From positions 1 to 64,000 of the forward strand of contig CAZEIH010000009.1 in assembly GCA_964512095.1 (NCBI GenBank): a stretch of DNA of 64,000 nucleotides, written 5' to 3'. This document shows, in pieces, positions 17,519 through 27,047 of this stretch. Source of the stretch: DTU013 sp964512095. Lineage in GTDB: Bacteria > Bacillota > Clostridia > Acetivibrionales > DTU013. Below the pieces are notes generated by a model, which ran no database searches, was not told where the DNA came from, and saw nothing but the letters and a program-made list of their open reading frames with translations. Position 1 is the first letter of the stretch. Each line of letters starts with the position of its first letter. The position numbers and the translations under genes were made by a program.

Positions 17519-18577
17519 TTAAGCGTGTGTACCAGTCAAATTGCTTTCGATTTCTTTTCTTACTGAATTATCCATTTCCTCACCATATATATCGTAATAA
17601 TTGTCTAGAATATCAAGTGCTAAATCTTGCTGTCCAAGTATCTTGTACATAACACATATATCAAGCACAATCCAAAAGGTAAGTTCCTTCTGAGGCTTTT
17701 TATCAAGAGCATACATATAGTACAGGATCGAGCCCTCAAGATCTCCCTGAACTCTTAACCTGAATGCTTCATCAATACATTCCTCAATAGTAAGAAGCTC
17801 ATTGTCATGAATATTATTTTCTATACCCATTTTATCAATATTTTCGATACTGTCAACAGATTTTTCTTCTGCATTTTCTTCAAAGCCTTTAATTTCCTCA
17901 TTTTTCACTGTTTCAGATATGTTTTCGTCATTTCTGCCAACAAAGTTTAGGTAAATATTTTCAATGTAATTATCTCCAGCAGTCCCCAGCTCGCTAGATG
18001 AAACTTTAGCGTCACCCTCAACGGGGGTATCTGTCACAGCAGCCTCAGTCTCTGTAGACAACTGGGCCTGTGTTTCAGTTGTCACAGCAGCCTCAGCCTC
18101 TGTAGACAACTGGGCCTGTGCTTCGGTTGTTTCAGCAGCCTCAGCTTCTGTAGGCGCCTGGGCCTGTGTTTCGGTTGTCACAGCAGCCTCAGCCTCTGTA
18201 GGCGCCTGGGGTGCAGCTTCCAGTAAATCTCCCACTATAGACTCAACTACTGTCTCCTGCTGTGGAATTGGCTTTTTCCTCAAATTAACTTTAGGCAGTA
18301 TATTGGATATAACTATCGTAAATACAATAACAAGAATTAGGTAAACCAACAAGGACAAAATACCAGTAGCTACCGGTGATGATGGCTCCGCCCCATTACT
18401 TGCAATCAAAGATATCATGCTGAATATACCAGGCATTATTAGTGCCATTACTAGAGACATAATTGTAATAGATGCAGCTGTTCTAAAGTTCAATATCTTC
18501 AAACGACAGAAGATTACTGACATTATGATACCAATTAGAGCCGCTGCACAGGTTGCAGAAATCATATAATCAGGCAT
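17519..18577 (-). CDS. Membrane protein with 16-aa repeats and TPR-like C-terminus
   Basis: About 352 residues. Three to four membrane helices lie in the first 110 residues. A cytoplasmic linker has four 16-residue Thr/Glu/Ala/Gln repeats (of the type TEAEAAVTTETQAQ), then an acidic stretch, and a helical C-terminus (about 280-350) resembling a tetratricopeptide pair: EAFRLRVQGDLEGSILYYMYALDKKP. The function is unknown; it is plausibly a scaffold at the membrane. The start at 18577 is chosen for AGGAGG with 6-nt spacing; the longer frame to 18622 has no site. It lies between the phosphatase gene and the PRC-barrel gene, on the same strand. Confidence 0.75.
   Translation of the reverse strand: MPDYMISATCAAALIGIIMSVIFCRLKILNFRTAASITIMSLVMALIMPGIFSMISLIASNGAEPSSPVATGILSLLVYLILVIVFTIVISNILPKVNLRKKPIPQQETVVESIVGDLLEAAPQAPTEAEAAVTTETQAQAPTEAEAAETTEAQAQLSTEAEAAVTTETQAQLSTETEAAVTDTPVEGDAKVSSSELGTAGDNYIENIYLNFVGRNDENISETVKNEEIKGFEENAEEKSVDSIENIDKMGIENNIHDNELLTIEECIDEAFRLRVQGDLEGSILYYMYALDKKPQKELTFWIVLDICVMYKILGQQDLALDILDNYYDIYGEEMDNSVRKEIESNLTGTHA
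18014..18205 (-). repeat. Four in-frame 48-bp repeats in a coding region
   Basis: Four successive 48-bp units encode APTEAEAAVTTETQAQ and three variants. The units differ by a few substitutions and keep the frame, so copy number can vary without disrupting the protein. Confidence 0.85.
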
Positions 18578-18687
18578 TCGGTACCTCCTGAACCAATTAA
18601 TTAGTATGAAGAAATATATCAAGACAATATTCGATATTAATCTACATTATTCCTTCATTTATATCGTTTTCTGTTACCGTTATGCTT

Positions 18688-20468
18688 TTATCTGAATTCT
18701 ACACACAACAATGTGATATCATCTGTCATGGTACTAGACCCAGCAAAGGACTTAATATCCTCCTTTATAGAAGCAATCACATGGTCTGAATAACCATTTC
18801 CTAATTCAGAAAATAAATTCTTCAATCTTTCAGATGTGTACTGCTCCTTTTTACCATTCCTTAATTCTACAAGACCATCTGTATAAACAAAGAGCTTGTC
18901 TCCTGGTTTTGGAAGTAATTCAGTATCTTCATAGGAAGCATCATACACTTTCCTGAGCTTACATATAGGAAAACCCTTTATTTCAATGTCCCTTAGCCTT
19001 CCTTGGGCATCTAAATATGCAGGCACCTCATTCATGCCAGCAGAACTAAACACCAGCCTATTCTCTTTTGTGTCATACACAAAGTAAATAAGCACTATAT
19101 AAACTTCATCTCTAAAATTAGTGTTATTAAATGCATTATATATCTGGGACAGCATCTCCGCCGGAGATGAAAGGGTCCCCTTGCTCCTATCCGCTTCAAC
19201 AAAGCTGTCAACACATTGCTTGAGGAATACTGTCAGCATCGCAGCAGGGACACCATGGCCTGAAACATCACATAAATAAAAACCAATATGGCTTTCATCT
19301 AGCCAGAATACATCATAAAAATCGCCGCTTAAGCTATGTGCTGGCATATATAATGCATTAAAGCTTATATGCGCTGAATTGGGAAAAAAGGATGGTAGCA
19401 TTGATTTTTGAATATCACGGGCATATTCAACATCCTCCATTAGACGTTCATTCGTCATCCTTAACTCACTAGTCCTTATCTCAACCAATTTGTCTAAATT
19501 ATCAGCATAATCCTTTAATTCCCCCTGAGCCACAGTCAATGCTGTATAGGGTGCTGTTATGTATTTTGAAAAAGTGACTCTAAACACCATAAAAAGCGAA
19601 ATGCATTTGAGTATGTGGCCCAAAAANNNNNNNNNNNNNNNNNNNNNNNNNNNNNNNNNNNNNNNNNNNNNNNNNNNNNNNNNNNNNNNNNNNNNNNNNN
19701 NNNNNNNNNNNNNNNNNNNNNNNNNNAAGTGACTCTAAACACCATAAAAAGCGAAATGCATTTGAGTATGTGGCCCAAAAACATTACAAATAATACCTGA
19801 TTCTTCGACTTTGTGTACTTATACATATAAATAATAGCTACAATTGCGGTTATTGCAATAATAAAGTATTCTAGCAGCTTTTTTTCATATGACAACCCAA
19901 CTCCTTCGATATACATAGCTGGCAGAAGACCCGGGAAATATGTAACAATAATAAATACTGAAATTGAAATAGTAATGGCTACTAATGTAAACCAGTGCTC
20001 GTTTATAGCGCTCTTTTTTTTATTCCTCATTAAGCCTGATACCACATATGCAGCGACAGCAACTAGTCTTGCAGCTATCCAGAAGGTAGTTGCTCTGTTG
20101 GCTGTCAGATTTGCTAAAAAGAAGTCCGGCATACCTTTATAGCTCAGCATATGAAAGATATCTATAATGCCGGCTGCCATAAGCAAAGAACCCACAACTA
20201 TTGCCTTAACGTTACGTTCCTGCTTATACGTATAGAATGAAACTATAAATAGGGCAATATAAGCTATGATGCCTGTAATCTCAAGTAGATTATGCCAGGA
20301 CAGAAAGCCCGAAATAGTCATAATGCTAACAAAGTAGTCCTCAAAAAAACGAGCAATGACTAAAAGCACTATCGAAATCATCATCGCCAGCGTCGCTGTA
20401 ATAATACTTTTGCTGCTTTTGCTACTTTTGTTGTTTTTGATTAACTGCTTATTTATCACTTTTATCAT
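18688..20468 (-). CDS. MASE3 sensor with SpoIIE/PP2C-type phosphatase domain, split by an artificial gap
   Basis: A membrane-bound serine phosphatase of the RsbU/SpoIIE type. The N-terminal half has about eight hydrophobic helices of MASE3 type, including HNLLEI and DIFHMLSYKGMPDF. A short coiled coil (LDKLVEIRTSELRMTNERL) leads to the phosphatase domain with SLSGDFYDVFWLD, DVSGHGVPAAM, SSAGMNEVPAY and the ending STMTDDITLL; the metal-binding Asp residues are present. It would dephosphorylate an anti-sigma-factor antagonist or a similar partner. The coding sequence is interrupted by 100 N at 19627-19726, but the 55 bases on each side of the gap are identical. Joining them gives one uninterrupted protein of about 540 residues, so the gene is probably intact. 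Confidence 0.88.
19572..19781. other. Assembly gap with identical 55-bp flanks
   Basis: Bases 19572-19626 and 19727-19781 are identical and border exactly 100 N. This is the signature of two contig ends that overlap but were joined with a fixed-length gap. The true sequence is probably one copy with no gap. Confidence 0.9.
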
Positions 20469-20500
20469 TCTTTAATTTTAGCACAAAAAATGAAAATTTA

Positions 20501-20538
20501 AAAAAGGCGTTTCCCTATATCACGGAAACGCCTTTTTA
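20501..20538 (-). terminator. Terminator after lon
   Basis: The stem AAAAAGGCGTTTCC/GGAAACGCCTTTTT with a 9-nt loop ends in a T tract on either strand. It lies just after the lon stop. Confidence 0.9.
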
Positions 20539-20545
20539 TTCATTC

Positions 20546-22972
20546 CTACATTTGGTGCGTTTGACCCTGCTGTACTGCCGTTGGGCTTTCTCCTGTAAGC
20601 AATACATCTTTCTGTTCGTTTTCTTGATTCGTAGAGGGCTTCACTGGTATCAATGCGCTACTCAACACTGTGTCCATATCCTCGGCTACAATAAATATTA
20701 ATTCCTGCCTTACGTTTTCAGGAATTTCATCGATATCCTTCCTGTTTTCAGCAGGCAAAATTATTGTATCTATACCTGCCCTATGCGCAGCCAGCACCTT
20801 CTCCTTGAGCCCACCTATAGGCAGCACCCTGCCTCTAAGAGTGATTTCCCCTGTCATTGCCACATTCCTTCTGACAGCCCTGCCTGTAAGAGCTGATGTC
20901 ATAGCAGTTGCTAACGTAATTCCAGCGGAGGGGCCGTCCTTGGGTATTGCCCCTTCTGGAACATGGATGTGGATGTCATGTTTATTATGAAAATCCTTAT
21001 CTATGCCCAATAGCTCAGTCTTTGATCGTATATAACTTACAGCCGCTTTTGCAGACTCCTTCATTACATCGCCCAGCTGTCCGGTAAGCTCCAGCTTCCC
21101 GCTTCCGTCCATAAGCGTAACTTCAATTACAAGTGTGTCACCACCCACCGGTGTCCATGCAAGTCCAGTTGCAACACCTACCTCGTCCTTTTCATTGGCC
21201 TTGTCATACCTGTATCTCTTAGTACCTAGGAATTTTTCAATATTAGCCGGATTCAGTGTAATGGATTTTCTCCCGCTTGCAACTAGCTTTCTGGCTACCT
21301 TCCTGCAAACATTTGCTATCTCTCTTTCAAGATTTCTTACACCTGCTTCCCTGGTGTAATAGTTAATAACACTCCTTATGGTGTCTTCATTTATCCTTAG
21401 ATTCTTTTTCAAAAGTCCATGAGCCTTCATCTGCTTACCTAATAGGTATTTTTCTGCTATATGAACCTTTTCCTCTTCCGTATAACCGGATATGGATATG
21501 ACCTCCATCCTGTCAAGAAGAGGCCTGGGTATAGTCTCCAGAGTATTTGCAGTTGTCAGAAAGAGCACATCCGACAGATCTACCGGTAATTCTAGGTAAT
21601 GATCCCTAAAAGCAAAGTTCTGCTCGCCATCCAGGACCTCAAGCATTGCAGATGCCGGATCTCCTCTGAAATCGTTGCTCATCTTGTCTATCTCATCGAG
21701 TAGTATTAGTGGATTGCTTGATCCGGCCTGCTTAAGAGCACTTATTATTCTACCAGGCATAGCTCCCACATATGTGCGTCGATGACCTCTTATTTCGGCC
21801 TCATCTCTGACACCCCCAAGGGACATCCTGACATATTTTCTCCCCAGTGCCCTTGCAATGGACTTGGCAATGGATGTCTTTCCCACGCCCGGAGGACCCA
21901 CAAGACAAAGTATCGGTCCCTTCAGCTGCTTTGTAAGCTTCAGTACAGCAAGATACTCCAGTATCCTTTCCTTCACCTTAGCAAGCCCATAATGATCTTC
22001 CTCTAGGATTCCCTCAGCCTTTGCAAGGTCGATTACATCCTCTGTCTTTTTGCTCCAGGGCAAGTCCAGTACCCAATCTAAATAAGTCCTGATTACCGAA
22101 CCTTCAGCTGAACCCGAAGGCATTTTCACAAGACGATCCAGCTCCTTGAGAGCCTTCTTCTCTGCTTCCTCCGGAAGTTTTGCAGCCTCAAGCCTTTTTT
22201 TGTATTCGTCCACTTCTCCTGCGATTCCGTCCTTGTCTCCAAGCTCGGTCTGTATAGCTTTAATCTGCTCCCTAAGGTAGTATTCACGCTGCATTTTATC
22301 TATCTGCTTACGAACACGGACATTAATATCCTTTTCAACCTCCAGGATCTCAATCTCTGTCATAAGCATTTCTAGCAGCTTTTCCATTCTAATTTCAGGG
22401 TAGAACTCATTAAGAATCTCCTGCTTTTGCTCTACCTTTAGTTGCATATTAGATACAATTATATCTGACAGTTGGCCAATTTCTTCAATGGAAGACAATG
22501 CCGCAACTGTTTCAGGAGATATTTTCCCAATCAGCCTTGCATATTCATCAAATGTGCTTAAAACCCTACGCTTCAGTGCCTCGTATTCAACACTCTTATC
22601 CTCGTCCTCAGGTATGAACCTTTCCATAACCTCAGCAACAAAATATGGTTCAGTCTGAACATAACTCTTTAGCTCAGCCCTACTAATACCTTCTACAAGC
22701 ACCCTGATAGTGTTTCCCGGCAGCTTAAGGAGCTGCTTTACCCTTGATATGGTACCAACGCTGTATATTTCCTCTACATCAGGCGCATCTTCCTTTGCAT
22801 CCTTTTGAGCAACAAGGAATATCAACTGATTGTTGATCATAGCATTATCCAAAGCCTTGACGGATTTTTCTCTTCCAACGTCAAATGTCAGGATCATATA
22901 AGGAAACACTGTCAGCCCTCTTAGCGGCAGCAATGGGAGGGTTTTCTTTTTTATCTTTTTAGGTTTTGCCAT
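20546..22972 (-). CDS. lon: ATP-dependent endopeptidase La (Lon)
   Basis: An 808-residue cytoplasmic AAA+ protease for misfolded and regulatory proteins. The N-terminal LAN substrate-binding domain (about 10-205) is followed by a coiled-coil region (to about 300), the AAA+ module with Walker A GPPGVGKT (359-366) and Walker B ILLDEIDKM, and the serine-lysine protease domain with S682 in DGPSAG and K725 in GGLKEK. The length is normal. The C-terminal tail after about 775 is polar and not conserved. The start is ATG behind a GGGGGGA box. I saw no CIRCE or other heat-shock operator upstream. Confidence 0.97.
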   Translation of the reverse strand: MAKPKKIKKKTLPLLPLRGLTVFPYMILTFDVGREKSVKALDNAMINNQLIFLVAQKDAKEDAPDVEEIYSVGTISRVKQLLKLPGNTIRVLVEGISRAELKSYVQTEPYFVAEVMERFIPEDEDKSVEYEALKRRVLSTFDEYARLIGKISPETVAALSSIEEIGQLSDIIVSNMQLKVEQKQEILNEFYPEIRMEKLLEMLMTEIEILEVEKDINVRVRKQIDKMQREYYLREQIKAIQTELGDKDGIAGEVDEYKKRLEAAKLPEEAEKKALKELDRLVKMPSGSAEGSVIRTYLDWVLDLPWSKKTEDVIDLAKAEGILEEDHYGLAKVKERILEYLAVLKLTKQLKGPILCLVGPPGVGKTSIAKSIARALGRKYVRMSLGGVRDEAEIRGHRRTYVGAMPGRIISALKQAGSSNPLILLDEIDKMSNDFRGDPASAMLEVLDGEQNFAFRDHYLELPVDLSDVLFLTTANTLETIPRPLLDRMEVISISGYTEEEKVHIAEKYLLGKQMKAHGLLKKNLRINEDTIRSVINYYTREAGVRNLEREIANVCRKVARKLVASGRKSITLNPANIEKFLGTKRYRYDKANEKDEVGVATGLAWTPVGGDTLVIEVTLMDGSGKLELTGQLGDVMKESAKAAVSYIRSKTELLGIDKDFHNKHDIHIHVPEGAIPKDGPSAGITLATAMTSALTGRAVRRNVAMTGEITLRGRVLPIGGLKEKVLAAHRAGIDTIILPAENRKDIDEIPENVRQELIFIVAEDMDTVLSSALIPVKPSTNQENEQKDVLLTGESPTAVQQGQTHQM

Positions 22973-22988
22973 TAGACCATCCCCCCTA

Positions 22989-23153
22989 CTAGTTTAAGTG
23001 TTTTGCAATGGTCTTTATTATATCCTGTACATAATTCTTTTTCAATTGTTTTATATGGAATGTTGAACAAACTTGCCCAAGACTTCTGATTTCTACTTCC
23101 AAGTCATTGCTATTGGAAGGTCCCCCTCCTATTGCCACCCTTAGCTTTTTCAT
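22989..23153 (-). CDS. Possible small ORF, 54 aa, overlapping the upstream gene
   Basis: ATG at 23153 has GAGGG 6 nt upstream. The frame reads MKKLRVAIGGG... and ends QDIIKTIAKHLN, filling most of the space before lon. Its first third overlaps the end of the DUF4129-like gene in another frame. The part outside the overlap (LEVEIRSLGQV...) looks protein-like. No family is recognised and it could be chance. Confidence 0.3.
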   Translation of the reverse strand: MKKLRVAIGGGPSNSNDLEVEIRSLGQVCSTFHIKQLKKNYVQDIIKTIAKHLN

Positions 23154-24567
23154 AATAGCCCTCAGCTCTAGCCAGTGTATTGCCATCCGGCACCACTTCT
23201 CCATATCTTACCTGCTCATATATTTCAGTGAATGGAGATAAATCCTCCTCCACCTCCAGCACTCTTGCAGCCTTTGCCAATATCTCATTTGCAGTGTCAG
23301 CTTTGTCGATCTTCACGCCGCTCAATGGCAGTAATCCAAGGATATTGCTGTACATACGCCTTACCTTTTCTACAGGATTGGTTATTTGATTCAGTTTTTT
23401 TACTCTTGTCCTTTTCTTTTTCGCTCTTTTAACTACATTTCCCGCATCAGGTAGCACAATCTCAGTTGTGTCAATAAAATCCGCGACCACATTAGCATCA
23501 CTGGAAATATCAATATTGAGCACTTTCTTAAGAAATGAAATAATCTTTGAAATAAACGAAGGAGTCCTAACAATAACAGCTTTTAGTAACCTGTATAATA
23601 CATATAGTATTGCAAAGTAGATTGCCACATTGACAATCAGGTTTAGAAACGGCATCGGACGCTGCTGTGCAGTTATACTGCTCATACTGTTTTCCATGGC
23701 TTCACCACCATATTGGTTTTCAACCAAAAGCTTGTCAAGAAGCCAGCCAAAAAGAATAAGCACAAAATTTATAATCAGACCCACTATATCTATTAAATAC
23801 ACAATCACAGTTTTCAGATTAAATAAAAGCATCATAATAAGGAAGATAAGGGATGCGAAAACCATATTAAATCGTCTCAGGTTCTTAGGCAATACAGACT
23901 TATCTATATGCTTTTTATTGAATATATGTTTATCTATATCCTGCTGGTTTTTAACTACGATAAAGGAAAATATCATAAAGTAAGAGAGTCCAAACAATAA
24001 TGGGCGCAAATACTCCAGCCTGCTTAAAAGGTAAGGCAGCTCAAGGCTTAAAACCATAATAATCATTCCTGAATATATGCTAGTTGGTCCCATAAATCGT
24101 GTATGTGCCATTCTAGAATTCTTAAGAGACAATATATATATAAAAATAGCAGCAATCGTTTCAAATATTATTCTCCCCAGACCTGAACCTCTGTATATAA
24201 CTACACCGGCAGTAATAGGTAAAATAATTAATCCCCACATGATTAGAGATGAAATGAAAGCTTTACTGTCGCGAATATTAAGCATAAAGGCTAAAAACTT
24301 GAAAAACTTCGTCTGAACAAATCCATCTTGACTCAAATCGTTTTTATTAGAAAAGATTACACCTAAACCATAAGCAAGGCAAATAATGGCCAAATGTAGT
24401 ACAATTGATGTCAACCCACCATCATCCATAAAAACAGCAGCTCGTAGCACAGTAAAACCACCATAAATAAAGGAATTTACAGTGAGCATAGACAAGATTC
24501 GCAATATTGTGTTCCTATAATTCTTTTTTTTATTCTTAGAAACCATTTCTCCGCTTCCGGACGTCAT
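23110..24567 (-). CDS. Multi-pass membrane protein with DUF4129-like C-terminal domain
   Basis: A 485-residue protein. About eight membrane helices occupy residues 20-300, and one more (about 315-335) leads to a cytoplasmic part (about 365-485). The helical tail (KVRRMYSNILGLLPLSG... ANEILAKAARVLEVEEDLSPFTEIYEQVRYGE) is the pattern seen in DUF4129 proteins. It is the last clear gene of a four-gene set with a small membrane protein, MoxR and DUF58. This set resembles MoxR-DUF58-transglutaminase/DUF4129 operons, which act at the envelope. The transglutaminase domain usually found between the two regions is absent here. The start at 24567 lies 4 bp after the DUF58 stop; ATG at 24546 is an alternative. 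Confidence 0.75.
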   Translation of the reverse strand: MTSGSGEMVSKNKKKNYRNTILRILSMLTVNSFIYGGFTVLRAAVFMDDGGLTSIVLHLAIICLAYGLGVIFSNKNDLSQDGFVQTKFFKFLAFMLNIRDSKAFISSLIMWGLIILPITAGVVIYRGSGLGRIIFETIAAIFIYILSLKNSRMAHTRFMGPTSIYSGMIIMVLSLELPYLLSRLEYLRPLLFGLSYFMIFSFIVVKNQQDIDKHIFNKKHIDKSVLPKNLRRFNMVFASLIFLIMMLLFNLKTVIVYLIDIVGLIINFVLILFGWLLDKLLVENQYGGEAMENSMSSITAQQRPMPFLNLIVNVAIYFAILYVLYRLLKAVIVRTPSFISKIISFLKKVLNIDISSDANVVADFIDTTEIVLPDAGNVVKRAKKKRTRVKKLNQITNPVEKVRRMYSNILGLLPLSGVKIDKADTANEILAKAARVLEVEEDLSPFTEIYEQVRYGEVVPDGNTLARAEGYYEKAKGGNRRGTFQ

Positions 24568-24571
24568 GCGC

Positions 24572-25720
24572 TCACACCCATTCTTCAGACTGCAGCCAGC
24601 TTCTGTCGGATAACAAATAAAGCTCTGCTATCTCAGGCCTTGCTCCATCTTCGTATTCGGTATCCAGCAAAATGATACATACCTTATTGCCTGCATAGGA
24701 CATACTATCTGCCTTCCTGCATATCTCCTTACTTAGGTAGGCTGTTATAATTACTGTCTCTGAGTTTTCAATGTTTGGTGACATATTCTCAAGAAGGCTT
24801 TCAAAGTTCTTAACGCTTTTCATCAACAATGCTGCAAGGATTTTGAAAAGTTCGGTGATATGATCCTTGTCTGCCGCTTCCTTCGTGATTATGGGCTCCA
24901 CTGAACCATTACAGGTGCATCCATTGGTGGCAAATACTACAGGTGTGCCTTCTCTAAGCGCTCTGTCAAAAAGCGTAGCAGCCACCTTTATACCCAGCTC
25001 TGCAGTACGTCTGTTAATTACATTGGTAAATTCATGAAGCCTTGATTGCATATTTAGTATGACTGTAAGATTATGCTGAGAAGTGAATTCATTTTTTTTC
25101 ACCATCAGACTCCCATTTTTGGCTGTGGCATACCAATGTATACGATTTAGTGGATCACTGGAGGTATGCTCCCTAATGCCAGAAAACATAAAGGGGTCAT
25201 CAATTATCCATCTGCTTACTACCTTATCGCTCTGAAGCAAATTTACCGGTACAAACAATTCATCCAGATCAACAATTTCCGGGTAGACCATAAGCGTTAT
25301 ATTTACAGGCATTGCTTCTGAAACATTACATAAATTAAGAAGATCCCCTCCGATTAGTGTAACGTTTTCCGTATTGAAAATGCCCCTTTTTACACATTTA
25401 AGCTTCCATTTCCTTGTTGTTTTCTGGTAACTTTTTAAAAGAAAGCTACTGGTCACACGCCTACTGTCCTGGGCTATTACTGAACAGGTGCCTGCAAAAT
25501 CCAACCATCTGGAGGTATGGATGTCCACCTTTAGCCATGGCACCGGCAACGGCTTACCATTATATACAGTCTCCACCAGATAAATGGTATCACCCTCATG
25601 TGCTTCAGAAACACTAAATTTCAAATTATAATCCAGCCTTCTAAACACATAATTGCCAAGTATGTATGCCTGTAGCCACAATACAACTACAAGGATTACC
25701 AACAACGCAATGACGTCCAC
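24572..25720 (-). CDS. DUF58 domain protein
   Basis: A 382-residue protein with one or two N-terminal membrane helices (about 3-25). The DUF58 core (about 175-260) has the usual WIIDDPFMFSGIREHTSSDPLNRIHWYATAKNGSLMVKK signature (core RIHWYATAK), followed by a von Willebrand A-like region (about 205-370) without a clear full MIDAS motif. DUF58 proteins are partners of MoxR AAA+ ATPases, whose gene lies 9 bp upstream. The pair probably works as a membrane-associated chaperone-like unit; the client is unknown. Confidence 0.88.
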   Translation of the reverse strand: MDVIALLVILVVVLWLQAYILGNYVFRRLDYNLKFSVSEAHEGDTIYLVETVYNGKPLPVPWLKVDIHTSRWLDFAGTCSVIAQDSRRVTSSFLLKSYQKTTRKWKLKCVKRGIFNTENVTLIGGDLLNLCNVSEAMPVNITLMVYPEIVDLDELFVPVNLLQSDKVVSRWIIDDPFMFSGIREHTSSDPLNRIHWYATAKNGSLMVKKNEFTSQHNLTVILNMQSRLHEFTNVINRRTAELGIKVAATLFDRALREGTPVVFATNGCTCNGSVEPIITKEAADKDHITELFKILAALLMKSVKNFESLLENMSPNIENSETVIITAYLSKEICRKADSMSYAGNKVCIILLDTEYEDGARPEIAELYLLSDRSWLQSEEWV

Positions 25721-25729
25721 ATTAGCACC

Positions 25730-26683
25730 TCAAATCTCCTCAGTAGGTACACTAACCGCTCCCAAAATGTCACGAATTATATTTTCAGCATTTTCTGAAC
25801 CACCGGCTATGGCATGGCCTTTTGCTAACATACGATGGGCAAGTACTGGCACTGCCATTTTTTTAACATCATCAGGAGTGATATAATCACGATCATTAAA
25901 AACCGCACTAACTTGAGCAGCCTTCATTAACGCTATACTGCCACGAGGACTAACACCAAGAGATATTCTGTTATCATTTCTTGTAGCCTCGACTATATCA
26001 ACTATGTACTTTTGAGCTGCATCTGATGTTCTGACTGAAGAAACAGATTTCTGTGCATCTATGATAGCCTCAGATGAAGTGGTTGTTGTCAATTCGTCAA
26101 GTGGATTCGACTCCCTAAAACGCTTAAGGATTTCCTTCCCTTGATGAGTATCGGGATAACCCATCCTCAGGCGCACAAAAAACCTGTCTAGCTGTGCTTC
26201 AGGCAAGGGGAATGTACCACGGGTTTCAATAGGATTCTGAGTAGCTATAACGAAAAATGGTCTGTGTAGTTGCCTAGTTTCACCGTCTACGGTTACCTGC
26301 TTCTCTTCCATACACTCTAAAAGGCTTGACTGAGTACGGGGTGTTGCCCTGTTTATTTCATCTGCAAGAATTATGTTGGTGAAAATAGGACCTGGTCTAA
26401 ATACAAACTCGCCCTGCTTCTGATCAAAATAGTTTATTCCCGTCAAATCTGACGGCAATAGATCAGGGGTAAACTGTATCCTTTTGAAATCACATTCAAG
26501 AGACCTTGCCAAGCATTTAGCAAGCATAGTCTTGCCTACACCGGGCACATCCTCTAGCAGCACATGTCCACCGCACAGGAGAGAAATCAGTACCAAATCA
26601 ATGGTTTCCTCCCTGCCCACAAGCACCTTTGATATATTATCCCTGACCATCGTAGCAAGCTTTTTTACATCTGATAGTTCCAT
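25730..26683 (-). CDS. MoxR-family AAA+ ATPase
   Basis: A 317-residue cytoplasmic ATPase. Walker A is GVGKT (K51) in EDVPGVGKTMLAK, Walker B is LADEINRA (about 109-116), sensor 1 is ATQNP and the arginine-finger region follows RGTFPLPEAQLDRF. The C-terminal lid ends at about 315. MoxR proteins remodel or mature metal-binding or envelope complexes together with DUF58 partners. It is translationally close to DUF58 (9 bp) and to the small membrane protein upstream (12 bp). The residues for ATP hydrolysis are intact. Confidence 0.95.
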   Translation of the reverse strand: MELSDVKKLATMVRDNISKVLVGREETIDLVLISLLCGGHVLLEDVPGVGKTMLAKCLARSLECDFKRIQFTPDLLPSDLTGINYFDQKQGEFVFRPGPIFTNIILADEINRATPRTQSSLLECMEEKQVTVDGETRQLHRPFFVIATQNPIETRGTFPLPEAQLDRFFVRLRMGYPDTHQGKEILKRFRESNPLDELTTTTSSEAIIDAQKSVSSVRTSDAAQKYIVDIVEATRNDNRISLGVSPRGSIALMKAAQVSAVFNDRDYITPDDVKKMAVPVLAHRMLAKGHAIAGGSENAENIIRDILGAVSVPTEEI

Positions 26684-26695
26684 AATAACCCCCCA

Positions 26696-26893
26696 TCACT
26701 GAATCTGCTCGGCTGTTTCGGCATTCCTTTGCATATTATTCCATATTCGGAGATCTTCAATGTCCTCCCTATACTGGGGAATACTCAGTAATATGGCTAT
26801 TATTAATAACGTCACAATAACAATGATCTCCCTTACAGCTGACGGACTCATTTTTCTAATTCTGGTGCCTTTACGTTTGAATGCCTTAAACAT
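26696..26893 (-). CDS. Small membrane protein heading the MoxR operon, 65 aa
   Basis: ATG at 26893 has GAAGGGG 8 nt upstream. A basic N-terminus (FKAFKRKGTRIRKM) is followed by one membrane helix (about 22-42) and an acidic, polar C-terminus. It is the first gene of the MoxR cluster, with 12 bp to the next gene, and probably an accessory membrane component. It matches no family I know. Confidence 0.7.
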   Translation of the reverse strand: MFKAFKRKGTRIRKMSPSAVREIIVIVTLLIIAILLSIPQYREDIEDLRIWNNMQRNAETAEQIQ

Positions 26894-26994
26894 AAAAAAC
26901 CCCTTCTCACCAAGTTTAGATTCATATTATCACCAGAAATATACAAAATCAAGTGGGTTTTTATTGTATGATTGGTAGGTATTTTGTGGATCTG

Positions 26995-27041
26995 GGACAC
27001 ATCTTGTGTTTAATTCTAAAATTCGATATGTGTCCACGTGC
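26995..27041 (-). other. Inverted repeat downstream of the flavodiiron gene
   Basis: GGACACAT and ATGTGTCC are separated by about 28 bp, just past the stop of the flavodiiron gene. There is no T tract, so I do not call it a terminator. Confidence 0.4.
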
Positions 27042-27047
27042 TGTACT

